From the NCBI GenBank assembly GCA_963782045.1, contig CAWAIR010000005.1:124001-188000 (forward strand): a stretch of 64,000 nt of DNA, read 5' to 3'. Positions 53,775 to 62,970 of the stretch are shown here, one piece after another (position 1 is the stretch's first letter; the number at the start of each line of letters is the position of its first letter). Below the pieces are notes generated by a model. That model was not told where the DNA came from, did no database searches, and worked only from the letters and a program-made list of their open reading frames with translations. The DNA comes from CAVSRC01 sp963782045 (GTDB lineage Bacteria > Pseudomonadota > Alphaproteobacteria > Rhizobiales > Kaistiaceae). Made by a program: the position numbers and the translations under genes.

Positions 53775-53807
53775 CCGGACCCGCCGGCACCGGCTAGCTT
53801 CGCCGTC

Positions 53808-55055
53808 ATGACTGTTGCCGATGGCCTCGCCGCGCGGCGCAAGCGCGTTCTGCTCGCCTGGGAATACGGCGCCGGGCGCACCCACTATTCCAATCTCTGC
53901 GCCATTGCCGGCCACCTGCGTGCTTCCGGCGTCGAGTGCATCGCCGCGCTCTACGACAACACCGCGGCCGACCGCGAATTCGCCCGCGTCGGCGTGCGCA
54001 CGGTGCAGACCTACATCTGGCCCAGCCAGCGCGCCGGACAGAGCGGCTGGCAGCCCGTCCGCGTCAACGGCTTCACCGATTTCCTTGCCCACATCGGCTT
54101 GAATTCCGCCGCCGCCGTCGCCGGCGCGGTCGCCCATTACGACGGCATCTTCTCGTTCTTCGCGCCGGACCTGGTGATCTGCGAGCAGGCCTATGGCGCC
54201 ATGCTGGCGGCGCGCGAGCATCTGCCGGTCATCGCCACCGGCTTCTGCGTGCGCCTGCCGCCCATCGTTGACGGCGGCTTCCCGATCTTCCCCGGCCGGC
54301 CGGGCGCCAGCTACCCGGTCGAGACGTTGCTCGCCGCCATCAACGAGGGCCTGGCCCGGGCCGGCCGCTTTCCGTTGACCGGGATCGGCGATCTCCTGCG
54401 CATCGCCGCGGTCATGGCGAGCGGGCCGGCGGAGTTCGACTTCTATCCGCAGCTGCGCGGCGAGCCGCTGCTACCTCCGAGCGTGCCCGGCATGCGCCAG
54501 GTGCTGGCCGCGCGGAGGCCGGGCAGCGATGCCGGCGAGGTCTTTGTCTACCTGCATGGCCTCGCACAGGAATATCCCGCCGTGCTCGATGGCCTGGCGG
54601 CCCTCACCTTTCCGGTGCGCGCCTACATCCCCGGCCTCACCGAGGTCTCGCGGCAGAAGCTGTCCCGCCTGGTGCTCGAGGACCGGCCGGTTCCGGTGGC
54701 GGAGATCTTCGCCCGCTCCCGCGTGGTGGTGCATCAGGGCGGCGAGCAGCTCACCTCGGCGTGCCTCGCCGCCGGCGTGCCGCAGGTGATCCTCTCCACC
54801 TGGCTCGACACCCGCGTCACCGGCGGCTTCGTCAAGGCGCACGAGCTCGGCGACAGCATGCGGATCACCGAGGCAACAACCGAGTGGATGGTCGCTGCGG
54901 TCCGACGCTGTTACGCCGATGCCGCCCTCAGGAAGCGTGTCGCGGCGTCGGCGCCGCGCTACCGGCCGTGGTTCGATGTCGAGCCGATGGCGATGGTGGC
55001 CGCACGCGCCTGCGCCCTGCTCGGCGTTGCCTTCCATCAGGCGGCCGAGCCCTAG
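53808..55055 (+). CDS. GT-B glycosyltransferase, GT1/GT28-like
   Basis: 415-residue protein with two Rossmann-like halves. The N-terminal half starts KRVLLAWEYGAGRTHYSNLC and has SFFAPDLVICEQAYGAML. The C-terminal half contains VVVHQGGEQLTSACLAAGVP near residue 308, the HxGG nucleotide-sugar motif of GT1-type enzymes. Donor and acceptor unknown. It is 33 bp after the protease gene. Its stop codon shares the palindrome CTAG with the convergent FecR-domain gene. Confidence 0.75.
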   Translation: MTVADGLAARRKRVLLAWEYGAGRTHYSNLCAIAGHLRASGVECIAALYDNTAADREFARVGVRTVQTYIWPSQRAGQSGWQPVRVNGFTDFLAHIGLNSAAAVAGAVAHYDGIFSFFAPDLVICEQAYGAMLAAREHLPVIATGFCVRLPPIVDGGFPIFPGRPGASYPVETLLAAINEGLARAGRFPLTGIGDLLRIAAVMASGPAEFDFYPQLRGEPLLPPSVPGMRQVLAARRPGSDAGEVFVYLHGLAQEYPAVLDGLAALTFPVRAYIPGLTEVSRQKLSRLVLEDRPVPVAEIFARSRVVVHQGGEQLTSACLAAGVPQVILSTWLDTRVTGGFVKAHELGDSMRITEATTEWMVAAVRRCYADAALRKRVAASAPRYRPWFDVEPMAMVAARACALLGVAFHQAAEP

Positions 55056-55897
55056 TCCCACCCGTAGCCGTTCTGCGCGTGCGACACGGTGATTTGGTCG
55101 CCGGAATTGATGATGGTGAGGATGTCGAACGGGTTGCTGCCGGGCGGATTGCCGGGCGGCTGCAGCCGGGGCAGGTTGAAGCCGAACTGGGTGAACATGT
55201 GGCTGCTTGGTGGGGTGTTGGCGCCGCCGTGCTGGCCGGTGCCCGAGGTCGCCGCCTGCATGAACTGGTTGATCAGCGAATCGGGCACCAGGAAAGGCTC
55301 CGGGAACGGTTCGTTGGCCGAGGTGACGCAGACGCCGTATCCCGGCTTGCTGATGGTCAACGAATCGACATTGTTCTTCAGCGTCAGGCTGCCGATGTGA
55401 TTGATGACGATGACGCCCTTGCAATTTCCGGCCCCTTGCAGGGCGGAGTAGCCTACCGTGGCCGAGCCGCCGCGCACGCCGACAACGGCAACCGGCGTCT
55501 TGATGGTCGCCCCGGCGGTGTGGCTGATCTGCCCGCCGACGAAGCGCAGCATGCCCTTGGTCAGCGTCAGCGCCATGGCGTTCTTGCCGCCGTTGGGGTC
55601 GTAGACGAACTGGTCGATCAGCACGTTGCTGTTGCGGCCGACATTGAGCGTCGAGCGGTCGACAAAGGCGATCTGCGCGGAGCCGGCGTTCGAGGTCTTG
55701 ATCGTCTCGCGGAAGACGACGTCCTGGCCGAGCGTCAGCATGCGTCCGCTGGCGCCGGGCACAACGCCGGTGGCGCTCTGGTTGACCGCCGCGACCGAGC
55801 CGATCGGCTGCGCCCATGCCCGCGACACCGGCATTGCCGTCGACAGCAGGATGCCGAGCAAGGTGGGCAGGATGGGTCCGCTTTTGTCTCCGAGCAT
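55052..55897 (-). CDS. Secreted FecR-domain protein
   Basis: 281-residue exported protein. The signal peptide is about residues 1-29 (LLGILLSTAMPVSRAWAQ). The FecR domain (about 35-160) has GRMLTLGQDVVFRETIKTSNAGSAQIAFVD, then FVYDPNGGKNAMALTLTKGMLRFVGG and IKTPVAVVGVRGG. Unlike anti-sigma FecR proteins it has no cytoplasmic domain or membrane helix after the signal and no sigma-factor gene nearby. Two mature cysteines may pair. The C-terminal third is low in recognised motifs and proline/glycine-rich. It follows the TPR/barrel gene by 9 bp in one operon, so it is probably that protein's partner or cargo. Confidence 0.8.
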   Translation of the reverse strand: MLGDKSGPILPTLLGILLSTAMPVSRAWAQPIGSVAAVNQSATGVVPGASGRMLTLGQDVVFRETIKTSNAGSAQIAFVDRSTLNVGRNSNVLIDQFVYDPNGGKNAMALTLTKGMLRFVGGQISHTAGATIKTPVAVVGVRGGSATVGYSALQGAGNCKGVIVINHIGSLTLKNNVDSLTISKPGYGVCVTSANEPFPEPFLVPDSLINQFMQAATSGTGQHGGANTPPSSHMFTQFGFNLPRLQPPGNPPGSNPFDILTIINSGDQITVSHAQNGYGWD

Positions 55898-55906
55898 GGG
55901 CGGTCC

Positions 55907-57241
55907 CTAGAATCGCGCTGTCGGCCCGAAGAGCACGGACCAGTTGTCGTAACTGTAGTTGGTGACGTTTGAATCGACCCGCTCATAGGTCGCGGCCAGC
56001 GACAGGCCGAGATCGGCGGTGAGCGGCGCGTCGAGCGCCGCGCCCACCTGCCATTTGCGGTCGTGGCGTGTGATGCCCGGAGCGATCGACAGGTCGGGCG
56101 CGTCGAACATCGTGCTCGACAGGCGCACGAAGGGTGACAGCGTCCACTGCTGGGCGATGCTCTCGATCGGCGGGGCGAACCGCCAGACGAAGTCCAGCTC
56201 GCCCCACACCGCGTTGAAATCCTGCGAGGCATAGGCCGCCGCCCCGGCACGCCGGTAATAGACGCTGCCGTTGAGCGAGAAGGCGTCGGAGAAGCGCGCG
56301 GCCATGGACATGCCGGCGGTCAGCCAGTCGGACGTGCCCAGCGTCGCGCCGGGTGCCGGGTTGTAGGTGGCGCGCTGCCATTCGACCGATGGCGAGAGGG
56401 TGAGGCCGCCGAACGGCGCCGACAGCGACACGCCGGCGCCGCCATCGGCGCTGTAGGGGTCGCCGCCGGCCCACGCGGCGCTGCCGGTGACATAGGGCCT
56501 GACGGTCAGCCCGGCCCACTTGTCCGGCGCCAGCGCCAGGCGCGGGCCGAAGTCGCCGCTGACCACACCGGCATCGAGGCCGCTGAACCTGGACTGCTTG
56601 GAGTAGTAGGCCGTGGCGTTGGTCTCCAGCCGGTTGTTCGACTGCCCGCCGAAGTCGGCCTCGTTGGAGAACTGCATGAGCGCAAAGGCGCTCCAGTCGG
56701 CGCCGTGCGGGCGCGAAAAGTCGAAGGTACCGGGGCTGCTGCCGCCCGACCACACCTGTCCGCTCGACGGAGTCGCGCTGGCATTCGACTGATAGCGCAC
56801 GCCGCTCTCGGCGAAGATCCAGGAGCGCACCGGCGAGGCTTGCTTCTTTGCCTCGGGCAGGATGGCCGCGATCCGCCCCTTGGTGGCCGCGTCGATGTCG
56901 GGGCTGGCGAGCGCGTCTTTGAAATAGTGGACGGCGAGCTGGTAGGAGTGCGCCTGGAAATAGAGCGCACCCAGCTCGTATTTCACCCGCGCCAGTTTCG
57001 GATTGTAGAAGAGCAGGCGCTCCAGCGCGCCGATCGCCGCCTCGTTGTCGCCGAGCGCCTCCGAGATGCGCACATAGGCGAAGGCGATCGCGTAGTCGGT
57101 GGGATTGGCCAGGCTCTCCTGCAGGAGCTTCTGCTGCTCGGCACGGCTTGCCGCCAGCGCGCCATCCATCGGCAGCAGCAGGGCCAGCGCCGCGGAGACA
57201 AGGACGGTGAATGCGCTTCCCCGGCAGGCCGACACCGTCAC
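55907..57241 (-). CDS. TPR plus outer-membrane beta-barrel protein (Slam/DUF560-like layout)
   Basis: 444-residue exported protein. The GTG start gives a signal peptide of about 30 residues (FTVLVSAALALLLPMDGALA). Residues about 31-130 are TPR-like helices (DNEAAIGALERLLFYNPKLA, YELGALYFQAHSYQLAVHYF). From about 140 to the end the sequence alternates like a transmembrane beta-barrel and closes with Phe (LFGPTARF), as outer-membrane proteins do. Periplasmic TPRs joined to a barrel is the architecture of surface-lipoprotein assembly modulators. No lipoprotein cargo of the known type is next to it; the FecR-domain gene is. Confidence 0.75.
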   Translation of the reverse strand: MTVSACRGSAFTVLVSAALALLLPMDGALAASRAEQQKLLQESLANPTDYAIAFAYVRISEALGDNEAAIGALERLLFYNPKLARVKYELGALYFQAHSYQLAVHYFKDALASPDIDAATKGRIAAILPEAKKQASPVRSWIFAESGVRYQSNASATPSSGQVWSGGSSPGTFDFSRPHGADWSAFALMQFSNEADFGGQSNNRLETNATAYYSKQSRFSGLDAGVVSGDFGPRLALAPDKWAGLTVRPYVTGSAAWAGGDPYSADGGAGVSLSAPFGGLTLSPSVEWQRATYNPAPGATLGTSDWLTAGMSMAARFSDAFSLNGSVYYRRAGAAAYASQDFNAVWGELDFVWRFAPPIESIAQQWTLSPFVRLSSTMFDAPDLSIAPGITRHDRKWQVGAALDAPLTADLGLSLAATYERVDSNVTNYSYDNWSVLFGPTARF

Positions 57242-57453
57242 GCAACCCCCTAAGTCTCATGCTCCATTCCGGCCACCTTAGCGGACTGCACCAATGGTGA
57301 CGTCGAAACTCTTTGCGGGAATTTGGATTCACTCCAGGCTGTGTTCTGCGCGACACAATCCGCCTGTGAAGGAACCGGCAAACCTAGGGAACCGCCCCTT
57401 ATCGGCCGGCGCCCAGCGGGCTATGAAGGGGCCCGAAACGCGAAGGAGTTCCG

Positions 57454-58974
57454 ATGTTTCCGCGCCCCGTTCCGACGCTTGCCGCCAACAGCTACGCCTT
57501 CGAGACGACCCCGCTGGTCAAGCCCACCGGCTTCCGCGAATACGACGCCCGCTGGTGGTACGGAATTCCGGGTGACCCCCGTGCGCCGGAACTGAACCTC
57601 ACCGGCGTCACCGCGCTCGGCCTCGGCCTCGGCACGCTGCTTCACGAGCTCGGCGCCGGTCCCGACGTCGTCACCGGCCACGACTACCGTTCTTATTCCG
57701 CCGCCATCAAGGCGGCGCTCGCCAACGGCCTGGTCGCCGCCGGCTGCCGCGTCCACGACATCGGACTGGCCGTCACGCCGATGGCCTATTTCGCCCAGTT
57801 CGCTCTCGACGTGCCGGCGATCGCCGAGGTCACCGCCTCGCACAATGAGAATGGCTGGACCGGCATCAAGATGGGTGCCGCCCGGCCGCTGACCTTCGGC
57901 CCCGACGAGATGGCGCGCTTCCGCGACATCGTGCTCTCCGCCGCCTTCGTCCCGCGCCACGGCGGCAGCTACCGCTTCGTGCCGGACATGCGCACCCGCT
58001 ACATCGCCGACCTGACCGGCCGGCCGAAATTCGCGCGCCGGATCAAGGCGGTCGTCGCCTGCGGCAACGGCACGGCGGGCGCCTTCGCCCCGGACGTTCT
58101 GTCGGCGCTTGGCGTCGACGTGGTGCCGCTCGACACCGAGCTAGACTGGACCTTCCCGCGCTATAACCCGAACCCCGAGGACCTCAAGATGCTGCACGCC
58201 ATCGCCGATGCCGTGCGTGCCTCGGGCGCCAATCTCGGCCTCGGCTTCGACGGCGACGGCGACCGCTGCGGGGTCATTGACGAGACCGGCGCGGAGATCT
58301 TCGCCGACAAGATCGGCGTGCTGCTGGCGCGCGACCTTTCGGCGCGTCACCAGGGTGCCACCTTCGTCGTCGACGTCAAGTCGACCGGCCTCTACGCCAC
58401 CGATCCGGTGCTGGCCGCCAACGGCGTTACCACCGACTACTGGAAGACCGGCCACTCCTACATCAAGCGGCGGGTTGCCGAGCTCGGCGCGCTCGCCGGC
58501 TTCGAGAAGTCCGGCCACTACTTCTTCAACCCGCCCGTCGGCCGCGGCTATGACGATGCGCTGATCTCCGCGATCGCCATCCTCGACCTCCTCGACCGCA
58601 ATCCTGCGCAGTCGCTGTCGCGTCTGGCCGCCGGCCTCGAACGCACCTGGTCGTCGCCCACCATGTCGGCCGAATGCCCGGACGAGCGGAAGTACGAGGT
58701 CGCCGACGCCGTCACCGCCCGCTTTCGCCGGCTCAAGCAGTCGGGCGAGACGATCGACGGTCACCGGATCGTCGATCTGGTCACGGTCAACGGTGTGCGC
58801 GCCGTCACCGACGACGGCACCTGGGGGCTGGTGCGCGCCTCGTCCAACAAGCCCGAGCTGGTGGTCGTGGTCGAGAGTCCGGTGTCGGAAGCCCGCATGC
58901 GCGAGATGTTTGCCGTCGTCGACGGCTTCATCCGCGAGCATGCAATCGTCGGTGGTTACAACCAGTCCCTTTAG
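57454..58974 (+). CDS. Phosphomannomutase/phosphoglucomutase
   Basis: 506-residue four-domain phosphohexomutase of the AlgC/ManB class. The phosphoserine loop is VTASHNENGWTGIKMG near residue 128, the metal loop is GLGFDGDGDRCGVID near 262, and the sugar-binding loop GFEKSGHYFFNPP near 350. The C-terminal phosphate loop is near VRASSNKPELVVVVES. It interconverts 1- and 6-phosphohexoses for polysaccharide or LPS precursors and glycogen. GAAGGAG lies upstream of the ATG. A sub-150-bp gap leads to galM. Confidence 0.94.
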   Translation: MFPRPVPTLAANSYAFETTPLVKPTGFREYDARWWYGIPGDPRAPELNLTGVTALGLGLGTLLHELGAGPDVVTGHDYRSYSAAIKAALANGLVAAGCRVHDIGLAVTPMAYFAQFALDVPAIAEVTASHNENGWTGIKMGAARPLTFGPDEMARFRDIVLSAAFVPRHGGSYRFVPDMRTRYIADLTGRPKFARRIKAVVACGNGTAGAFAPDVLSALGVDVVPLDTELDWTFPRYNPNPEDLKMLHAIADAVRASGANLGLGFDGDGDRCGVIDETGAEIFADKIGVLLARDLSARHQGATFVVDVKSTGLYATDPVLAANGVTTDYWKTGHSYIKRRVAELGALAGFEKSGHYFFNPPVGRGYDDALISAIAILDLLDRNPAQSLSRLAAGLERTWSSPTMSAECPDERKYEVADAVTARFRRLKQSGETIDGHRIVDLVTVNGVRAVTDDGTWGLVRASSNKPELVVVVESPVSEARMREMFAVVDGFIREHAIVGGYNQSL

Positions 58975-59101
58975 TCGCTCCGGGCGCGAAAAGTTGCCCT
59001 ATCCGCAAGGTGCGGAGGAGCGAATTGTAGTGTCCGACATGTCGCTAATTGGGCGAGGCTTCGATATGATGCCCCGCCGCGACATGGGGGCGGGCTGAAC
59101 G

Positions 59102-60112
59102 ATGGCTGGGAATATTTTCGGAACAACTCCGGACGGGGACGAGATTCGTGAAGTGGCGATCGCCGCGGGCGAACTGAGCGTCCGGATCATCACCCTTGGC
59201 GCCATCATCCGCGATCTGCGGCTGGCCGGTGTCGATCACCCTCTGGTGCTCGGCTTCGACCGGCTCGAGGACTACCTCCAGCATTCACCGCACTTCGGCG
59301 CCGTCGTCGGCCGTTCGGCCAACCGCATCGGCCGCGGCCGTTTCTCGATCGATGGAAACGACTATCAGTTGTCGCTGAACGAGGGCCGTAATCACCTGCA
59401 CGGCGGCTTTCGCGGCTTCGGCTCGCGTCCCTGGCGCCTGGTCGATCACGCTGCCGCCAGCGTGACGCTCGCCCTCGACAGCCCCGACGGCGAGGAGGGT
59501 TATCCCGGCGCCGTCGCCACCGAGCTGCGCTATCTCGTCGAGGCGCCGGCGACGCTGCGCATGGAGATCACGGCGACCACCGATGCGCCCACTCTCGTCA
59601 ATCTCGCGCAGCACTCCTATTTCAACCTCGACAATTCAGCGACCATCCTCGATCATCAGGCGCGCATCTTCGCCGATGCCTACACGCCGACCGACGGCGG
59701 GGAGATTCCGACCGGCGAGATCGTCGCCGTCGCCGGGTCGGTCTATGATTTCCGCGCCGCCCGTCCGATCCGCCAGATGCGCGGCGGTGAGCGCGTCGTC
59801 TTCGACAAGAACTTCGTCGTCGATCGCGCCAAATCGTCGTCCCCGCGTCCGCACGCGCGGCTGCACTCGCCGAAAAGCGGCGTCACCCTCGATATCGCCT
59901 CGACTGAACCGGGGGTCCAGTTCTACGACGGCTACATGATGCGGGTTCCGGTTCCCGGCCTCGATGGCCGCACCTACCTGGTCAATGGCGGCTGCTGTTT
60001 CGAGCCGCAGGCCTTCCCCGACGCGCCCAACCATCCCGGTTTCCCGAGCTCGATCCTGAGGCCTGGCGAGACCTATCGCCAGTCGACGCTCTACAGCTTC
60101 TCCCGCGCCTGA
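59102..60112 (+). CDS. galM: Aldose 1-epimerase (mutarotase)
   Basis: 336-residue galactose-mutarotase family enzyme interconverting alpha and beta anomers of hexoses. Family landmarks are GRSANRIGRGRF near 76, NEGRNHLHGGFRGF near 95-108 (catalytic His), LAQHSYFNLD near 175 (second His) and PGVQFYDG near 280. The catalytic Glu region is near the C-terminus (NHPGFPSSILRPGETY). Cytoplasmic, no signal peptide. Fits the sugar-handling context with the phosphohexomutase just upstream. Confidence 0.94.
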   Translation: MAGNIFGTTPDGDEIREVAIAAGELSVRIITLGAIIRDLRLAGVDHPLVLGFDRLEDYLQHSPHFGAVVGRSANRIGRGRFSIDGNDYQLSLNEGRNHLHGGFRGFGSRPWRLVDHAAASVTLALDSPDGEEGYPGAVATELRYLVEAPATLRMEITATTDAPTLVNLAQHSYFNLDNSATILDHQARIFADAYTPTDGGEIPTGEIVAVAGSVYDFRAARPIRQMRGGERVVFDKNFVVDRAKSSSPRPHARLHSPKSGVTLDIASTEPGVQFYDGYMMRVPVPGLDGRTYLVNGGCCFEPQAFPDAPNHPGFPSSILRPGETYRQSTLYSFSRA

Positions 60113-60183
60113 ACCGCCCTTTCCGCTCGCCTCCCGATCGGGCAGGATGGGCCGGGGCGCGCCTGGGACGGAGCAGGCAAGGG

Positions 60184-61110
60184 ATGCGGACAATCCTCGG
60201 TTCGGTTGCGTTGGTCGTGGCGCTCGTCTGTGCGGCGACGCTGCCGGCGCGAGCCGACTGGCGCGACGACGTCAAGGTCCTGCGCATCGGCACGGTGGTG
60301 CCGCACGGCGCCGCCTACGACATCGCGCGGCTGGAGCCGTTCCGCGCCTACATGCAGGACCGCCTCGGCCTGCCGGTGGAGATCGTCGCCACCGCCAACT
60401 ACAACGCCCTCATCGACGCCCAGGCCTCGGCGCGCGTTCAGTACGCCATCCACAGCGCCGCCAGCTACGCCACCGCCGAGGCGCTCTGCGCCTGCGTCGA
60501 GCCGGTTGCCCTTCCAGCCGCCTTCGATGGCTCGCGCGGCTTCCATTCCGTGCTCGTCTCGCTCGCCGGCGGCACGATTGCGACGCTGGCCGACGCCCGC
60601 GGCAAGCGGCTGGCGCTCACCGGCGCCAATTCGGTCGCCGGCCGCCTGGTGCCGCTCAAGGCGCTGGCGGCGCAGGGCATCGTCGCCGACAGCTACTTCT
60701 CCTCCATGCCCACCGCGTCCGATCCGGAACAGGCGGTCACCATGCTGTTCACCGACGAGGCCGACCTTGCTGCCGGCTGGTCGAGTCTGGCCGGCGATGC
60801 CGGCAACGGCTACAGCTTCGGCGTCTTCACGCGCATGGTGTCGGCAGGTGCGTTGGCGATGGACCGGCTCAGGATCGTCTGGCAGTCGCCGCTCATCCCG
60901 TTCGGGCCGCATGTGGTGCGCAACGACCTGCCGGATGAGCTGAAGAAGCTGATCGCCGATGCCCTCATGGCCATGGGCGAGGCGGCGCCCGATGCGCTCG
61001 ACGCCGTCGACGGCTCGAGCATCGGCGGCGGCGGCTTCGTGCCGGCCACGGCCGCCGACTACAAGCTGATCGAGGGTCTGGTCAGCGAGAGCGCCACCAG
61101 CGGCGGCTAG
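60184..61110 (+). CDS. PhnD-type phosphate/phosphonate-like binding protein without transporter genes
   Basis: 308-residue periplasmic binding protein. The signal peptide is about residues 1-24 (LGSVALVVALVCAATLPARA). The fold is that of the PhnD family: VLRIGTVVPHGAAYDIARLEPFRAYMQDRLG, IHSAASYATAEALCACVEPV, LADARGKRLALTGANSVAGRLVPL. No ATPase or permease lies nearby, so it may work with a transporter elsewhere or as a sensor input. Ligand could be an oxyanion or organophosphonate. Confidence 0.85.
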   Translation: MRTILGSVALVVALVCAATLPARADWRDDVKVLRIGTVVPHGAAYDIARLEPFRAYMQDRLGLPVEIVATANYNALIDAQASARVQYAIHSAASYATAEALCACVEPVALPAAFDGSRGFHSVLVSLAGGTIATLADARGKRLALTGANSVAGRLVPLKALAAQGIVADSYFSSMPTASDPEQAVTMLFTDEADLAAGWSSLAGDAGNGYSFGVFTRMVSAGALAMDRLRIVWQSPLIPFGPHVVRNDLPDELKKLIADALMAMGEAAPDALDAVDGSSIGGGGFVPATAADYKLIEGLVSESATSGG

Positions 61111-61180
61111 TCGCCGGTCTCGACGCCGGATCGCCTCCCGGTCGAGAAACGGAACTGCTTCTATCTGACCAAGAAGCGCT

Positions 61181-61762
61181 CTAGGGGCAGGTGTAGGTGG
61201 ACGTGCTGATGCACTCGCTGATGCGTGGCTTGAGGTAGTAGGTGCTGCTCAGGTTGAAGGTGCCGGTCAGCACGTAACCAATGTCGGGTGTGTAGGGATA
61301 GCTCGCCGACGCCACCATCACGTAGGAGTCTGGTACACTGACCGCCGTCGGCAGGGTGACGCTGCTGCCGAAGCCGGGCGCCGTGGTGTTGCGCGCGTTG
61401 CTCCACTGCACCTTCGCGTTGCCCTTGGGGTCGATGTAGACCTCAGCCAGCGAGATCTGCAGCGTGTCGGCCGAATAGGGCGCCATCACCGAGGAAGAGG
61501 CGTCGAAGATGTTCTGGATGTCCGAATTGCTCAGCGATTTCGACTGCGTCACCAGGTCGGCGAGCGTGCTGGTCACGTGCGCCACGTTGCGGTCGATGCT
61601 GAGCCCCTCGCTCACCTGTATGCCGCCGATGTAGAGCGCCAGCATCAGCGGCAGGATGAGGGCGAATTCCAGCGCCGAGACCCCGGCGCGGTCGCGGGCG
61701 AACCGGCGGAGCAACAGCCGGCCGGACAGAGGTCGGAAGCGAAGAGCCGCCGGTTTCACCAT
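61181..61762 (-). CDS. TadE/TadG-family pilus assembly protein (second of pair)
   Basis: 193-residue pseudopilin-like protein. After a short basic N-terminus comes the TadE-like segment RAGVSALEFALILPLMLALY near residue 23-43, with the conserved Glu after a Gly/Ala processing-type site. The periplasmic part has a C-terminal CISTSTYTCP cysteine pair. The ATG at 61762 overlaps the end of the upstream TadE-like gene by 7 bases. Probably a minor component of the Flp/Tad pilus. Confidence 0.85.
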   Translation of the reverse strand: MVKPAALRFRPLSGRLLLRRFARDRAGVSALEFALILPLMLALYIGGIQVSEGLSIDRNVAHVTSTLADLVTQSKSLSNSDIQNIFDASSSVMAPYSADTLQISLAEVYIDPKGNAKVQWSNARNTTAPGFGSSVTLPTAVSVPDSYVMVASASYPYTPDIGYVLTGTFNLSSTYYLKPRISECISTSTYTCP

Positions 61763-62322
61763 GGGAAGGGCTCGTTGCGGAATGCTGCCGTGGCGACCAG
61801 CAGGTGGCTGCCGTCCGGCAGGTCGGCAAGGTTGTTGCCGAGCAGGTTGATCAGCACCGGCCATTCGTAATAGGCGCGCACCACGACGATATTGCCGCCA
61901 TGGCCGGTATTATAGTTCTGAGTGACGTTGAGGTTGCCGTTCTTGTCGACCGGGACCCCCAGATTTACATCACCGAAATCCGTATACTGCTGAACGTCCA
62001 CCTTAAGCTTGCTGCAATCGAGCAGCCCGCCGGCCAGGTTGCAGATGGAGGTCTTGAAGTTGTCGGCGCTCATGTTCTGTTGCTGCGCCTGGCCGGTGCG
62101 GATCAGGCGCGCCGTGCTCTGCACGGCGCTATCCAGCGCCTGGCCGGCGAAGAACAGTATCGCCGTCTCGATGATGGCGAACAGCAGCGCGAAGAACGGC
62201 GCCGCCACCAGCGCGAACTCGACCACGGTCGAGCCGTTCTGGTCGCGGCGGAAGCGCGCCAGTCCGCAATGCGCGGCAGCGCCACGGACGAAATCGATTG
62301 GTGCTGTGAACAGCGATGGCAT
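61756..62322 (-). CDS. TadE-family pilus assembly protein (first of pair)
   Basis: 188-residue protein with the TadE motif NGSTVVEFALVAAPFFALLF near residues 30-50 (processing-type Gly, Glu at +5 position), then a periplasmic domain with CNLAGGLLDCSK (possible disulfide). ATG at 62322 was chosen at the family start. Translation overlaps the next TadE/TadG gene. The pair runs opposite to the Flp pilin genes, with the CpaC-N gene between. Confidence 0.87.
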   Translation of the reverse strand: MPSLFTAPIDFVRGAAAHCGLARFRRDQNGSTVVEFALVAAPFFALLFAIIETAILFFAGQALDSAVQSTARLIRTGQAQQQNMSADNFKTSICNLAGGLLDCSKLKVDVQQYTDFGDVNLGVPVDKNGNLNVTQNYNTGHGGNIVVVRAYYEWPVLINLLGNNLADLPDGSHLLVATAAFRNEPFPW

Positions 62323-62481
62323 GAACGAGCGATCCCGCCGGCGGGGCGCGCCAGAAGTGGTCCTGCCGCCTTCCACCCATTCCTATCCGGTAACGATTGA
62401 GAAACGGTTGCGCGCTTTGCCGAAAAGCTGATCGTCCGCGGCAACCTTCGGTTAACCCTCGGCGCGCTGCCGCGTGGCGGC

Positions 62482-62970
62482 CTACTGCTTGGCCGCCGAA
62501 TTGGCCAGCGAGCGGGTCGCCTGAATCTGCTGGTTGGCCGCATCGAACACGTTCTGGGTGTCGCCCAGCGACAGCACCGGCGAGCATTGCGGTGTGCACG
62601 ACAGGGTTTCACGGCTGGCGCGGCGATAGACGGTCACCACCTGGTCGTTGGAGGGTTCGACCGTCACGACGTTGTCGGCGATCTGCTGGCCCTGCTTGTC
62701 GAGCACGATCAGATTGGTGGTGCCGTAGCTGCGTCCGGTGATGATGAGCGTCTGGCTGTCCTGGATGGTCGCGTCGGCGATTGCCGGGTTGCCGACGATG
62801 ACGACGTTGGCCGGCTGCGAGATGTGCAGCACCTTGGCGCGATCGACCACCACTGAGATCGGCTCGGCCGCGGTGGCGGCAGCGGCCATCGCCGCCAGGC
62901 TCGCCAGTCCGGCGAAGGCGAGGGCGGCCGCTTTCTTGAGCCGTGCTGCCGTGAAGGAAAACGCGAGCAT
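62482..62970 (-). CDS. Pilus assembly protein with secretin N-terminal (CpaC-N-like) domain
   Basis: 162-residue exported protein. The signal peptide spans about 1-37 (LAFAGLASLAAMAAAATAAE). It then matches the N-terminal domain of CpaC/RcpA-type secretins: VVVDRAKVLHISQPANVVIVG, PAIADATIQDSQTLIITG and SYGTTNLIVLD. There is no secretin channel domain, so this is the short stand-alone form. CTPQCSP near 135 is a cysteine pair. The ATG at 62970 has an ideal GGAGGT. Likely periplasmic accessory of the Tad pilus system. Confidence 0.88.
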   Translation of the reverse strand: MLAFSFTAARLKKAAALAFAGLASLAAMAAAATAAEPISVVVDRAKVLHISQPANVVIVGNPAIADATIQDSQTLIITGRSYGTTNLIVLDKQGQQIADNVVTVEPSNDQVVTVYRRASRETLSCTPQCSPVLSLGDTQNVFDAANQQIQATRSLANSAAKQ

